From: a virus | DNA: 47,139 bases | Direction: 5' to 3' (one strand) | Virus record (IMG/VR): IMGVR_UViG_3300025652_000131 | Location: 1-47,139 of that record | Part shown: one piece after another, positions 25,320 through 35,384 of the stretch | Layout: the number at the start of each line of letters is the position of its first letter | How positions within the stretch are numbered: the first letter of the stretch is position 1 | The notes under the pieces: generated by a model | Told to the model about the DNA's origin: nothing | The model's input: the letters and a program-made list of their open reading frames with translations, nothing else | Databases searched by the model: none | Program-made: the position numbers and the translations under genes

Positions 25320-28300
25320 ATGGCAAAAATTTATAATAGTAGTGTTGATTTTAGGGTACTCAGTAATGAGTTAAAGTTTGTGTTTTATGCTTCAGGCACA
25401 TTTAATAATAAAACATATAATAAAAGAAAGTGTTTTACTTTAACATACGACACACAGTTTCCAGCTGAAGTTTTTGTAAAAACAGAAAATAACAGTAAGA
25501 GATTATTCCTAAGATTCAAAGCAAAATACGTAAAAGTAAAAAAATATTTAGACCCAATAGGTATTAATAAAACAGACATTGTTTTAGAAGTTTTTGTTGG
25601 TAGTAACGGAAAATATTCTTTTGAGTCAGTAAAAGGCAAAGACTTTGGAGCATTTTTATCTCATAGAAATTATTACAACCCACAAAAAACCAGTACTGGG
25701 GGTGTTATAGGAGCTCTAAAACCAAATACAGGACAACACCCAATCAGAATGGTATTGCCTAGTGTAGGTAAAAAAAATGTTGACAGTTTTTCTTTTGACA
25801 TGGACATTCTATCTCAATACTGTGGACAATACACAACTTCTTTAAGTTTTAACTGTGAGGTTACTGATAATGTTGTTATAGAAGGTTTTATGCCGGACAT
25901 AATAATACCTAAACAAACAATAGTCCCAAGAAAAAAAATAAATCTTAGTACTGTTTACCTAACACTAGATAATAGTGATTTAAGTTCTGGTGAGGTTAGG
26001 TATGACTATAAAAAACAATTAACCAAACAAAACATACCAGCAGAAGCTTTGGAGTTAGTTAATAGCCAAGTATATGCAATAGAAAATGACTTTAAAATTA
26101 ACGCTAACCTAATGGATTTTAATTTAGGGTCTACTAATAAAATTGAAATACCTTATAATATCAGTAGAGAAGTTAATCAGGGTGAAATAAAAGAAACACC
26201 AAAAGTAGTAATTAACGGAAAAGAAATAAGTATTATAGATTGGCCAAGTGAAATAAGAAATAACGAAATATTTTCATCAGGTAATAAATGTATATCACTA
26301 AAATTCACTAACGAACAACAACAAATAGCCTTTAGTGAAAAATTAAAAACACAACAAATAGGTAGTAAAGAAACATATAACGTTGTAGAACCTAATGGTG
26401 GGATAAGACCGGTAAGTAGGGTTTATAGTGACATTTCACAATGGATTAAACGTTCAACACTAAACCAATTTAACGATGTTAGGTTTACCTACGATAATAA
26501 TGATTTAATAAAAGAAATTTTAATATGTCCACGTAAAAAAACTGTAATAGGTTCTACAAAATCTGGTAGACAAAATGGGTTGCATACAAAAGGAAATGAA
26601 TTACTTCTAGATGGTAATGACTACATAGGTTTTTACCATATAGGTAATAATAGTGTGCCATATACCGGAAGAAGCCCAAAAAGTTTGACCAATGAAGATA
26701 CATCGTACCAAACAACCGGAGGTGAAGCACCTAAAAAATTAACATTCTTGTTTAAGGATGCCCCAATACAAAAAAATAGTAATACAGATTTTTGTTTTAC
26801 AACCAATGGTAGGTACGGAGGAATATATTCTGCACACACAACAGCTATAACAAACACCTACGACATAACAATTAGTGGGGCTTCATACTCAGCTAACACA
26901 TCACTACCAATAAGTGATTTTAATTTAAACAACCCTATTAACTTAATAGGGGATTATACAAAAAGTTATAGACCATACGCTTTTTACAATGTTTATAATG
27001 ATGGGTTAATATTAAACAATTCTGACAGTGGTGATTATATGACTTATAGTGCTCAAAGTAATGGTTTATATAGGCTAACATATAAAGGTTATTTAACAGT
27101 TGGGTATAAAGACACTAAATGGTGTGAATATTTAAGTAGTGTTTATGCTTCTGCTATGACAGGAACTTACCCTTCTACCGACTACGAAATTAAAAGATTG
27201 GTAAACACCTCTTTAATTAACGCTGGAATAGGTGAAACAACTACAGCATTAATGGACACTGGCTTTAAGTATTATCCTGGTAAAAGGGGGGAAAACACTA
27301 ATGGAATAAAAGGTTTTTCTTTTGTAGTTTCTTTAATTAAAACATCTTCCGCTGGAACAGAAACTACGTTAGCGGAACACAGAGTTCTAAGAACTAGTGA
27401 TGATGGTGTAGCTAACGACTATTTAAAATTACAAGTAACAGATATAGACAAGTTTTCTAGTGCTTCTACAGTTTGTAATATGACTGGGACTTCAGGAACA
27501 ACAATATTTGAATACAATGGTGAAGTTAACGTTGATACTGGGTTTGTTAATTTAATTAAAGGAGATAAGGTTCAGTTAAAGTATGCTTGTGTTACAGAAA
27601 CAACATCTAAATTAGGGACTGGTGGTACAACCACTATAACAGTAAATTTAGGTCATAAATTAAATGATGATGGTAAGGAATCAGAATCACCATTTTTTAG
27701 AGCTATTAAATCAGCAAGTAAAGTAAGTAAAAAAGACCTATTTTTTGACCCAACAGAAGCATCTCAAGGGTTTGAAATGGTTAAAGGAAATAATCGTAGA
27801 ACAGTCAACCTAGAAGGTTCCCTATACATAACAGACAACGGTTGTAATACAATAAGTGTACCTAAAGTTAACACCCAAACATTTAATAACCTTACTTTTA
27901 TAGATAGTAATGGTAATAACAATATACTAACTTGGGATATAATTAAAAATAGGCCAACAAATAAATGGCAATCTCTAATAGAAAAAAACCTAATAAAAGA
28001 TTACACACTTAAAAACGGTACTATTGATTATATGACAAAAATGCTTAAAGACGGTATTTTTAAAATGTGTTTACCACAATATGACCAAGATTATAAAGCA
28101 ACTTGTTTATATAAGTTTCCACAACAAAGACATTCTTATGTGGTTGTAAATACATTTAAAGATTTGTACGGTAAACAAATTATAAATTATATTGTTATAA
28201 CACCTAAATGTGGGTTATTTAAACCATGTTCACACGAAAAACCAATAACTTCATATGACATATTACATAAAACTACACCGGATAAATGGAAAGTAGTTAA

Positions 28301-29528
28301 TGTTGACAAAGAGATAACTATTGACGGGAAGGTAATAACAATAGTAGACCCAAAAACCGCGGTTAAACCAGCTTCAGTAGACTGTCAATACTACTGTAAA
28401 TGTGGGCAAAAAATGGCAAACAAACTAAAAATAGACCCGATATTTGGAATATCAGAAATAATGACTGATGGTGACTCTATTGATTGTGTTGATTGTGTTA
28501 CTAGAGCAAATAACCATTGTAAAAAATTAGGGCCAAGCTGTGAACCAGTAGTTATAAATTTTTGTGCAAAAGATGGTGAACTTGTTAATGAAATTATTAC
28601 ACCAGGAGTCACACCTATAAAACCTAAAGGTGTTTTACCAGTCAAGTCAAGTGATGGTGGTGGGACTAATCCGGGACCATCAAAACCAATTACAGATTGT
28701 AGTTATGGCCCATGTAGGTATAGTTGTGGAAGAGTTGGTGGTAATTTAGGTAGGACTAGTTATGATGGTAACACTGGATGTATAGAAGACCCTAGAGGTG
28801 AATTTAGTAGTTATGATGATTGTGAAAAATCTTGTAGGGATAGAAGTGGTAGTGGTTTAGGTAGTACAACTTCACTATACGCTTGTGTTAGAAATGCCGC
28901 ACCAACAGAAAAATCAAGACAAGGTAAATCAAATGTTGGGTCAATAAGGGTCTCAAGTGCTTGTATAGAAAGTCCTCAAGGAACATTTAAGTCGATAGAA
29001 GACTGTAACAAAGTTTGTGTTGAAAGAAAATGTGGATGTAGGTGTGAACCAGGGGGTTGCAACCCTACTGAGCCAACAGGATGTGGCAAATGGAATAACT
29101 GGTGTGGTTCAGGGTATGGTTCAGGTTCAGGTGATGGTGGTGGTGAAATAGAAAGATGGTCTTGTTTTGAAGGACTATGTTTTGAATCGGAAGGTAGTGC
29201 AATGCCTGCAGGACCCGTGTTCAGTAGTCTTAAAACATGTAGTGAATTTTGTAAAAAACAGGTTATAACTGAAACTAAAGATGATGAAAGAGAAAAAGAA
29301 AAAGATGAGGTAATAACTGACGAACAAAAAGAAAAAGAAAAAATAGACCAAATAGAAAACCCACTTGTACCGGAAGCAATAAAAGAACAACTTATTAAAT
29401 TATCCGGTAGTGGAGATGGGGCGTCAACAAAAGATAAAAGTGATTCTAGTGGTATTTGCCCTAAAGGTACCTATTTTTGTAAAGTAATAAATGAATGTTT
29501 ACCTAATGATGTGGTTTGTCCAAAATAA
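25320..29528 (+). CDS. Large tail protein with C-terminal disulfide-knot repeats
   Basis: This protein has 1402 residues. The first about 1080 residues are an unrecognised beta-rich region; cysteines begin to pair near 1018 (CQYYCKCGQ). From about 1123 three units follow the pattern C....C...GC(I/V)E...G.F.S...C...C, near 1123-1170, 1186-1235 and 1277-1311. The same pattern occurs in the 2858-residue protein. Glycine/serine linkers (GSGYGSGSGDGGG) separate units. A highly charged K/E/D stretch (about 1317-1348) then leads to a final small cysteine module ending VVCPK. No signal peptide. The shared knot ties this protein to the giant adhesin, suggesting a common surface or assembly role. The start ATG lies four bases after the upstream stop. 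Confidence 0.6.
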   Translation: MAKIYNSSVDFRVLSNELKFVFYASGTFNNKTYNKRKCFTLTYDTQFPAEVFVKTENNSKRLFLRFKAKYVKVKKYLDPIGINKTDIVLEVFVGSNGKYSFESVKGKDFGAFLSHRNYYNPQKTSTGGVIGALKPNTGQHPIRMVLPSVGKKNVDSFSFDMDILSQYCGQYTTSLSFNCEVTDNVVIEGFMPDIIIPKQTIVPRKKINLSTVYLTLDNSDLSSGEVRYDYKKQLTKQNIPAEALELVNSQVYAIENDFKINANLMDFNLGSTNKIEIPYNISREVNQGEIKETPKVVINGKEISIIDWPSEIRNNEIFSSGNKCISLKFTNEQQQIAFSEKLKTQQIGSKETYNVVEPNGGIRPVSRVYSDISQWIKRSTLNQFNDVRFTYDNNDLIKEILICPRKKTVIGSTKSGRQNGLHTKGNELLLDGNDYIGFYHIGNNSVPYTGRSPKSLTNEDTSYQTTGGEAPKKLTFLFKDAPIQKNSNTDFCFTTNGRYGGIYSAHTTAITNTYDITISGASYSANTSLPISDFNLNNPINLIGDYTKSYRPYAFYNVYNDGLILNNSDSGDYMTYSAQSNGLYRLTYKGYLTVGYKDTKWCEYLSSVYASAMTGTYPSTDYEIKRLVNTSLINAGIGETTTALMDTGFKYYPGKRGENTNGIKGFSFVVSLIKTSSAGTETTLAEHRVLRTSDDGVANDYLKLQVTDIDKFSSASTVCNMTGTSGTTIFEYNGEVNVDTGFVNLIKGDKVQLKYACVTETTSKLGTGGTTTITVNLGHKLNDDGKESESPFFRAIKSASKVSKKDLFFDPTEASQGFEMVKGNNRRTVNLEGSLYITDNGCNTISVPKVNTQTFNNLTFIDSNGNNNILTWDIIKNRPTNKWQSLIEKNLIKDYTLKNGTIDYMTKMLKDGIFKMCLPQYDQDYKATCLYKFPQQRHSYVVVNTFKDLYGKQIINYIVITPKCGLFKPCSHEKPITSYDILHKTTPDKWKVVNVDKEITIDGKVITIVDPKTAVKPASVDCQYYCKCGQKMANKLKIDPIFGISEIMTDGDSIDCVDCVTRANNHCKKLGPSCEPVVINFCAKDGELVNEIITPGVTPIKPKGVLPVKSSDGGGTNPGPSKPITDCSYGPCRYSCGRVGGNLGRTSYDGNTGCIEDPRGEFSSYDDCEKSCRDRSGSGLGSTTSLYACVRNAAPTEKSRQGKSNVGSIRVSSACIESPQGTFKSIEDCNKVCVERKCGCRCEPGGCNPTEPTGCGKWNNWCGSGYGSGSGDGGGEIERWSCFEGLCFESEGSAMPAGPVFSSLKTCSEFCKKQVITETKDDEREKEKDEVITDEQKEKEKIDQIENPLVPEAIKEQLIKLSGSGDGASTKDKSDSSGICPKGTYFCKVINECLPNDVVCPK

Positions 29529-29545
29529 ATTAATAATATAGAAAA

Positions 29546-32500
29546 ATGCCAACAAATAGTGGAAATATAATTTTTAGTCAATATAGTTTAAGAAACACAA
29601 TAAGTGGGACTTGTAGTGGGTATATAAACGAATTGGCGGTTTCAGGTGGAACTTCACCATACAGTGTTTCTTGGTCAGGTTCTGTAAATTCTTATACAGC
29701 TAACACTTTTGGGGTTTATAATTTATGTGAAGGAATATATACTGGAACAATAACAGATATTAGAGGTAATACAGGGTCAACTACATTTACTGTTAGTGGA
29801 CTAGTAAAACCAACTATGGAAGTTAGTTTAAGTGATAATTCCTGTGTTACAGATACAAATAAAAAATGTATAATAAGTGTTACTACAGCAACCACTCTAG
29901 GTGAAAATTTTAGATATGAATTAAGAAAATCTGATAAATTAATTGATGTTTATTATGGTACTTCCGCTGACACATCATACAACTTTACAAACTTAGATAA
30001 CGGTATATATAGTGTTACCATGGTTGAAAATAGACCAACAGTTGATAATGTAGAATATAGTTCCGGTTGTACAGAATTTGATTATAATAGTGGTTTAACA
30101 TACAGCGGTTGGAGTATGACAGATGTTCATGCAAAATGGGGTGCTTTTGTACCTTTTGCTTCTTATACTTTATTTTTTTCAGCTGGATGGGGACCAAATT
30201 GGCCAACATCCCGTAGAGTAGATTTGGGTCTATTCCAAGACGGTACAATTTACACGGACGACCCAAAAGTTTGGTTATATACTGGTGCTACAGCAAATAG
30301 ATTAACAGATGCTGGCACAGATTGGTATTTGGGAGCGTACAATATCGTAATGGAAGAAGGTAATGCTGATGGACCATCAGTAGGTATTGCTAATGGTGAT
30401 ATAGGTAAATTTTATTATAACACCCACCTTAAAAAGTTTATTATTAGATGGCCAACCACATCACAAGTACCATTAGTAAAATGGTTAACTGTGGACCCTA
30501 GACAAAATTATGGTCATTACGGTAATCCAAGAGCTTCAATGTGTACAGGAAGTACATATGGTATTAGAAATGTGGATGTTGATAGTAGTGATAGGACTGT
30601 TGATGCAAGTGGTAAAATAGCCTTAGCTAGTAATGTGTTAGGTGGAAGTCTTAGAAAATTACAAGCAAATACTAATAATTCACAAGCTACAGGACTAGTC
30701 AGTGCGTGTCCATCAGACAACTACACATGGGAAGTAACAGTAAACTCCACAAATACGGACGATGATACAGTTGCTTTACTTTTACACTCATTTAGAGATA
30801 CGTTAGGTTTACATGGCCCGATAGGTCTTAGACATAATCTTTCACTAACAATGAATGTTAGTTCAGGACAAGTAGCGGTAAGAAACAATAGTAATAATAG
30901 TGCTTATGGGTTTAATAGATACACAACACCAAACTTTAGACTATGTAATGCGGGTTGCACATCATCAACAGGTACTACTGAATACGGACAAACTATAATA
31001 CTAGCAAATAGTGGAAACACATCAGTCGTAGCCAACCAAACACAATGGTCAGCATTAAAGGGCGTGAGAATTCGTGTGACTAGAGCAAAAACTAGATTTA
31101 AAATTGAGTTTACTGACCCACTTAATGGTAGTATAGGTGATGTAAGACCATACAACCCAATATACGACATAAATTTTGATTTAAATAATAGTACAAGTTG
31201 GTCTGGAAATACTTATTCGGCACCAGATTGGGTAGATAATAACTCTTTATTAAAATACAAATCAGCTGGTAGAATTGGTATTTGGCAGTCTTCACAACCA
31301 CAATCAAACTGGTATCATATGACATTTAAATCTAATCTAGAAGGTCCTTCTACAACGGTTAGTGTTGCTGCATCCAGTGGTTCAACCACAAACATACTAA
31401 CAACACAAAGATGTAGACCTAAAACAACAAATAGATGTAACAAGGGTGTACCAGTAGTACAACCAAGAGTTAATGTAACACTACAAAACACACCAACACC
31501 AAGTACTACAATACCATTGTTGTCAAAAGCTAGTGTAACACCAACAACAACAATAGGTAACTTACCAGCATTGCCGGTTTATAACTCAAGTACGGACAAG
31601 TCAAAACAAATGAATTTCTTTTTTGGTGGTAACACAGATGATTTAATTTTTGGTGATAGTTACCCTAAATTTAGAGTATACCCATATGTTTTTGAAACTG
31701 AAGAAGTGGCTACATTACCAGACTATGAGTTTATGTTTGATACACTACCTTGTGGTATTGATAGTGCGACTGGAGGGTTTGTATGTACAGGAACTACAAA
31801 TATACCATTTTCAGCTTTATCTACAGACACTTCTTGGGAATATATTATTAGACCTAGTTATATAACTAAAGATAAAAAATCTAGAAAAAATATGTGGTTT
31901 GACACAGCGGAGTATCCACCTAGTAAAAAAATAAATTACGATAAAGATTTTTACATGGCGGTATTAAACAACCCACCAATACCAACACTATACCTAAGTA
32001 GTTTTGATTTGCCCCTAGAAATGACACAACTTAAAACAAATAGTTTTGAAATAAAAGATATGCAGGAGACAAATAACGGTAACGGGGCTATATCAGAAGA
32101 TTGGAGTGCACAAACTTTCACACATAGTATATATGACGCAAATGTTGGAAGTAACCCAATAGTCATAGTAAATGGGATTACTTTAAAACAAGGTCTGTCA
32201 GCAACCACAAATTATTTTAAACAATCAGAATATGGTACAGTTATAAGTCCAGCTAACGGTGATTATATGTACAATAAAACAACAAGACAAATAACGTTTC
32301 TTAAAGAAACTGTACAAAATGGTGACCAAGTACAGGTTATTTACGACACTCAAGGAGGGACAAACGTACAAACTTTACAAATACCACCTACAGTAACCAC
32401 AACTAAAACTGAAGAAATATTTAGTAAAGATGGTTTTTATTATATTAACCTTAATAAACAATGTGCAGGGGCTGTAACAGTTACAATTAACGGAATAATG

Positions 32501-32950
32501 TTATACAATGGAAAAGACTACCAAAAAACTAGTGAAACACAAATACAGTTAATGGGTAGTATGGATACTTTTATCGAGGGAGATGTTTTTGCGTTATGGT
32601 ACAAAACAATATATACAACAATAGGGGTTACAACAAATCTAACACCAACCATCCCAATCCAGTACTACAAAGATAAAACAATTTTAGATGAAATTATGGT
32701 AAAACTATTTGATGAAAACGGTTCATTAGTTAAAAACCACAAGATAAGCGTTGGGATAAATGAAGTTGGTAATATAAATAAATCAGTAATACTAAACCCA
32801 CCAACTTTTGGAACATACTCTTACATCGTTATAATAAAAAGGCATTACCCAATACTTAATGGTAAAACAATAGAAACTGAGTCACAAACAGACAGAGTTA
32901 CGTTTAAAATAACTAGAGATACATTTTATTCACCCCAAATTTCATATTAA
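29546..32950 (+). CDS. Tail fibre/adhesin with SprB-type repeat and lectin-like domain
   Basis: This protein has 1134 residues. At about 15-85 it carries a SprB-type repeat: LAVSGGTSPYSVSWSGS followed by YNLCEGIYTGTITDIRGNTG. This is the SGG..PY...W...L..G.Y...ITD..G layout of the repeat named for the flavobacterial gliding adhesin SprB. Residues about 390-600 look like a jelly-roll lectin (YTWEVTVNST, VRIRVTRAKTRFKIEF, GRIGIWQSSQPQS). The C-terminal part holds two related units, VIVNGITLKQG (about 872) and VTINGIMLYNG (about 979), each followed by a GD.V..WY/IY.T strand, common in phage fibres. The leader is A-rich (TATAGAAAA). A host-binding fibre is likely. Confidence 0.65.
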   Translation: MPTNSGNIIFSQYSLRNTISGTCSGYINELAVSGGTSPYSVSWSGSVNSYTANTFGVYNLCEGIYTGTITDIRGNTGSTTFTVSGLVKPTMEVSLSDNSCVTDTNKKCIISVTTATTLGENFRYELRKSDKLIDVYYGTSADTSYNFTNLDNGIYSVTMVENRPTVDNVEYSSGCTEFDYNSGLTYSGWSMTDVHAKWGAFVPFASYTLFFSAGWGPNWPTSRRVDLGLFQDGTIYTDDPKVWLYTGATANRLTDAGTDWYLGAYNIVMEEGNADGPSVGIANGDIGKFYYNTHLKKFIIRWPTTSQVPLVKWLTVDPRQNYGHYGNPRASMCTGSTYGIRNVDVDSSDRTVDASGKIALASNVLGGSLRKLQANTNNSQATGLVSACPSDNYTWEVTVNSTNTDDDTVALLLHSFRDTLGLHGPIGLRHNLSLTMNVSSGQVAVRNNSNNSAYGFNRYTTPNFRLCNAGCTSSTGTTEYGQTIILANSGNTSVVANQTQWSALKGVRIRVTRAKTRFKIEFTDPLNGSIGDVRPYNPIYDINFDLNNSTSWSGNTYSAPDWVDNNSLLKYKSAGRIGIWQSSQPQSNWYHMTFKSNLEGPSTTVSVAASSGSTTNILTTQRCRPKTTNRCNKGVPVVQPRVNVTLQNTPTPSTTIPLLSKASVTPTTTIGNLPALPVYNSSTDKSKQMNFFFGGNTDDLIFGDSYPKFRVYPYVFETEEVATLPDYEFMFDTLPCGIDSATGGFVCTGTTNIPFSALSTDTSWEYIIRPSYITKDKKSRKNMWFDTAEYPPSKKINYDKDFYMAVLNNPPIPTLYLSSFDLPLEMTQLKTNSFEIKDMQETNNGNGAISEDWSAQTFTHSIYDANVGSNPIVIVNGITLKQGLSATTNYFKQSEYGTVISPANGDYMYNKTTRQITFLKETVQNGDQVQVIYDTQGGTNVQTLQIPPTVTTTKTEEIFSKDGFYYINLNKQCAGAVTVTINGIMLYNGKDYQKTSETQIQLMGSMDTFIEGDVFALWYKTIYTTIGVTTNLTPTIPIQYYKDKTILDEIMVKLFDENGSLVKNHKISVGINEVGNINKSVILNPPTFGTYSYIVIIKRHYPILNGKTIETESQTDRVTFKITRDTFYSPQISY

Positions 32951-32964
32951 AGTGATATAAAATG

Positions 32965-32978
32965 TATTTATAAATAAA
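32965..32978 (+). promoter_or_regulatory. AT-rich putative late promoter element before the adhesin cluster
   Basis: TATTTATAAATAAA contains a perfect TATAAATA, the T4 late-promoter core, and begins 23 bases before ATG 32988. It occupies the 37-base gap after the SprB-repeat gene. Confidence 0.45.
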
Positions 32979-32987
32979 GAAAAAAAT

Positions 32988-35384
32988 ATGAGCTATATAA
33001 TTAAAAACAGTACACAAGGAGCGATTGTCGCTAGACTAACAGATGCCGGAAGAAAAAAGCTTTCAGAAGGTAAATTAAATATAGGGCTATTTCAATTAGG
33101 TGATAGTGAAGTTTGTTATGATAGTTATACACAATTACCAGCAGCTTATGCTGATTTAAATATTTTACAAGCTGAACATAACGCACAAAATTTAAATCCT
33201 TACCCAGCAAAAAATAAAGGGCATATAAAATACCCATTAAATGGTGGTATTAATACTACAGACACTTTTGGGCCTACAATACCACAACATAATGTGGTTG
33301 AAGTTTATAATAGTGCAACAACAAGAGGGTTTTTTACTGTACCAGCTTTAGGACCTTACATAGGTACCGCTGGTAATCATAATTATAGTGCAAATACAAG
33401 TAGTCAATACACATTATCATCTAATTGGACAGTTTGTTCTTCTGGTATGACAGGAACTAGTACTGTAGTTCTTACCTCAGCTTCATGTAGTTCACAAGTT
33501 TACGCACCACTAGTGGGTGACCTAGTATCCATAGCTTACACTTTTTCTGGTAATGGTTGTTCTGAATTAGTTTATTCAGCTGCTGGACCTACATTGTTCT
33601 ACCAAGTAGTTAGTGCGACCTACTACACAGCCACAACAGGAACTATAGTATTAACATTAGATAGAGCTATACCAGATTACGCTTCTGCGGGGGTCGTATC
33701 TAATTGTGTGTCAATGGCTGTATATCCGGCAGTTTCTGGTAACCCAATGACTACAACCGGAAGTATATATAATGTCGCAAACACAACATCATATTGGTGT
33801 GATGACACCTTATCTTTTAATGATTGTTGTAGTATTTCCACAAATGACGCCAAAATTTGGAATATGAATATAAATTGGTCTGAAAGTGTAGCAGGAATTA
33901 CTGCTGGATATGAAGACGTTAATAAATATGGGTCCACTGGGTACTGTGGGTCAAAAGAATATTTTGGGTATAACAGTAATGATGGTCAGAGTTTTAGTTC
34001 ACAAGAAGTAGACGCTTACGACCAAACAATTGGAGGGACATGGTATTATGACTCACAAAACAAACCAAGAGTTGTATTACCAGAACAACAAAAATGTATA
34101 GGTATTATACATTACACTAACAATTCTACAACGGATTTTTATGGTGAAAAATTTGCTTTAGAAGCAGAAAATTTTGCGGGTAATATAAATAACATCGGTG
34201 CCGCAAAAAACTTTAAAATACACATGCCTTGGTTAATGTGGCATAAAAAAGATAATCAGGGTTCTGGTACCGGTACTGGTATGGGAGATGAAACAGTTTT
34301 AGGACAAACTTTTTATGTGGACCCACCTATAAACAGTGTGTTTAACCCGACACCTAGTGTTATGCTTTCTAGTAAAAACATTAATATGAATGATGATGGA
34401 CTTAGATATTACCATTTAACAGATGATAATATTGGTAGTGGTAATACCCCTAACATTGTCGGTAAGGTATTTCCAGACTATAAAACGGTAATTATAGATG
34501 ACCAAGAACTATTAGCGGCAATGTCGTATAAATCTAATAGAAGTTATACGTTACCAGCACCAGGAACTAGTAAAGTAGCAGCAGGTACTGAATGTTCTGG
34601 TTCAGGTTGTACAGCTGGAGTTATACAAAACCCATATGAAAAAATTTACATAACATATATGTTAGCAGATAACACATTAGGTATGACTGGTATGCATTGT
34701 AATTATTATGTTTCTGAAACATTAGGGCCTAATGAATCTGTATTTGATGTTGGTATAACATTTGGACAAGAATTTCCTTATTTAAAAGATTTATCAGCTG
34801 GAGGACTAGGATTTGAAGCTGACAGATTATTAATACTATTTCAAGTAACAAACGGTGGTGACCCATTACCAGGAGCTTGGTCATATATAGATGCTACATC
34901 TGATATACCTAACCATACTACAGGAACTACTATTTCAGCAAATAATTTAGTTGGAACTACCGTATATTTAACAGGAAATAACACACTAGGTAATCCACCA
35001 TGTAGTTATTATTACGCACCTACAGGGTATACCTACGATAATTTTGTTAATGTACCAGCATCTTCGACAGCTGGAGCAGCTCAACTACAATTTGGGGACG
35101 AATACTTCTTTTACGGAACAGTGGAAACTGATATAATGGCAACAATTTATGAAATGAGACACGTGGTGTCTATAGGTACTGGTAACATGTCATTTACAAA
35201 CTCTGTAAACCCAACATACGTAAACTATAATTCAATAGCGGGAAATAGTACAAAACCAAAAATCAGTGAAATTGGGTTATACGATAATGAAAACGGTTTT
35301 CCAGACTTAATGGCGATAGCAAAACTACAGTCACCAGTAGAAAGAGACTCACAACAACAGTTTGTTATAACAATAGATTTTTAA
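32988..35384 (+). CDS. Virion adhesin with LTDAGR N-terminal module and EIGLYD C-terminal module
   Basis: This protein has 798 residues. Its N-terminus, ARLTDAGRKKLSEGKLNIG followed by LFQLGDSEVCYD, is related to the N-termini of the genes at 35385 and 36217. Its C-terminus, KISEIGLYDNENGFPDLMAI, matches the end of the protein at 38508. These shared ends look like docking modules on one virion site, with the variable middle doing the binding. The middle is T/S/G/N-rich, has several cysteine pairs, and shows no enzyme motif. The leader is A-rich with no Shine-Dalgarno. The stop abuts the next ATG (TAAATG), so the two are coupled. Confidence 0.6.
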   Translation: MSYIIKNSTQGAIVARLTDAGRKKLSEGKLNIGLFQLGDSEVCYDSYTQLPAAYADLNILQAEHNAQNLNPYPAKNKGHIKYPLNGGINTTDTFGPTIPQHNVVEVYNSATTRGFFTVPALGPYIGTAGNHNYSANTSSQYTLSSNWTVCSSGMTGTSTVVLTSASCSSQVYAPLVGDLVSIAYTFSGNGCSELVYSAAGPTLFYQVVSATYYTATTGTIVLTLDRAIPDYASAGVVSNCVSMAVYPAVSGNPMTTTGSIYNVANTTSYWCDDTLSFNDCCSISTNDAKIWNMNINWSESVAGITAGYEDVNKYGSTGYCGSKEYFGYNSNDGQSFSSQEVDAYDQTIGGTWYYDSQNKPRVVLPEQQKCIGIIHYTNNSTTDFYGEKFALEAENFAGNINNIGAAKNFKIHMPWLMWHKKDNQGSGTGTGMGDETVLGQTFYVDPPINSVFNPTPSVMLSSKNINMNDDGLRYYHLTDDNIGSGNTPNIVGKVFPDYKTVIIDDQELLAAMSYKSNRSYTLPAPGTSKVAAGTECSGSGCTAGVIQNPYEKIYITYMLADNTLGMTGMHCNYYVSETLGPNESVFDVGITFGQEFPYLKDLSAGGLGFEADRLLILFQVTNGGDPLPGAWSYIDATSDIPNHTTGTTISANNLVGTTVYLTGNNTLGNPPCSYYYAPTGYTYDNFVNVPASSTAGAAQLQFGDEYFFYGTVETDIMATIYEMRHVVSIGTGNMSFTNSVNPTYVNYNSIAGNSTKPKISEIGLYDNENGFPDLMAIAKLQSPVERDSQQQFVITIDF

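Noticed and set aside
28690-29256. Kunitz-type protease inhibitor domains
   Set aside because: The ending F.S...C...C is similar, but the early cysteines and the YGGC block of Kunitz domains are missing and loop lengths vary.
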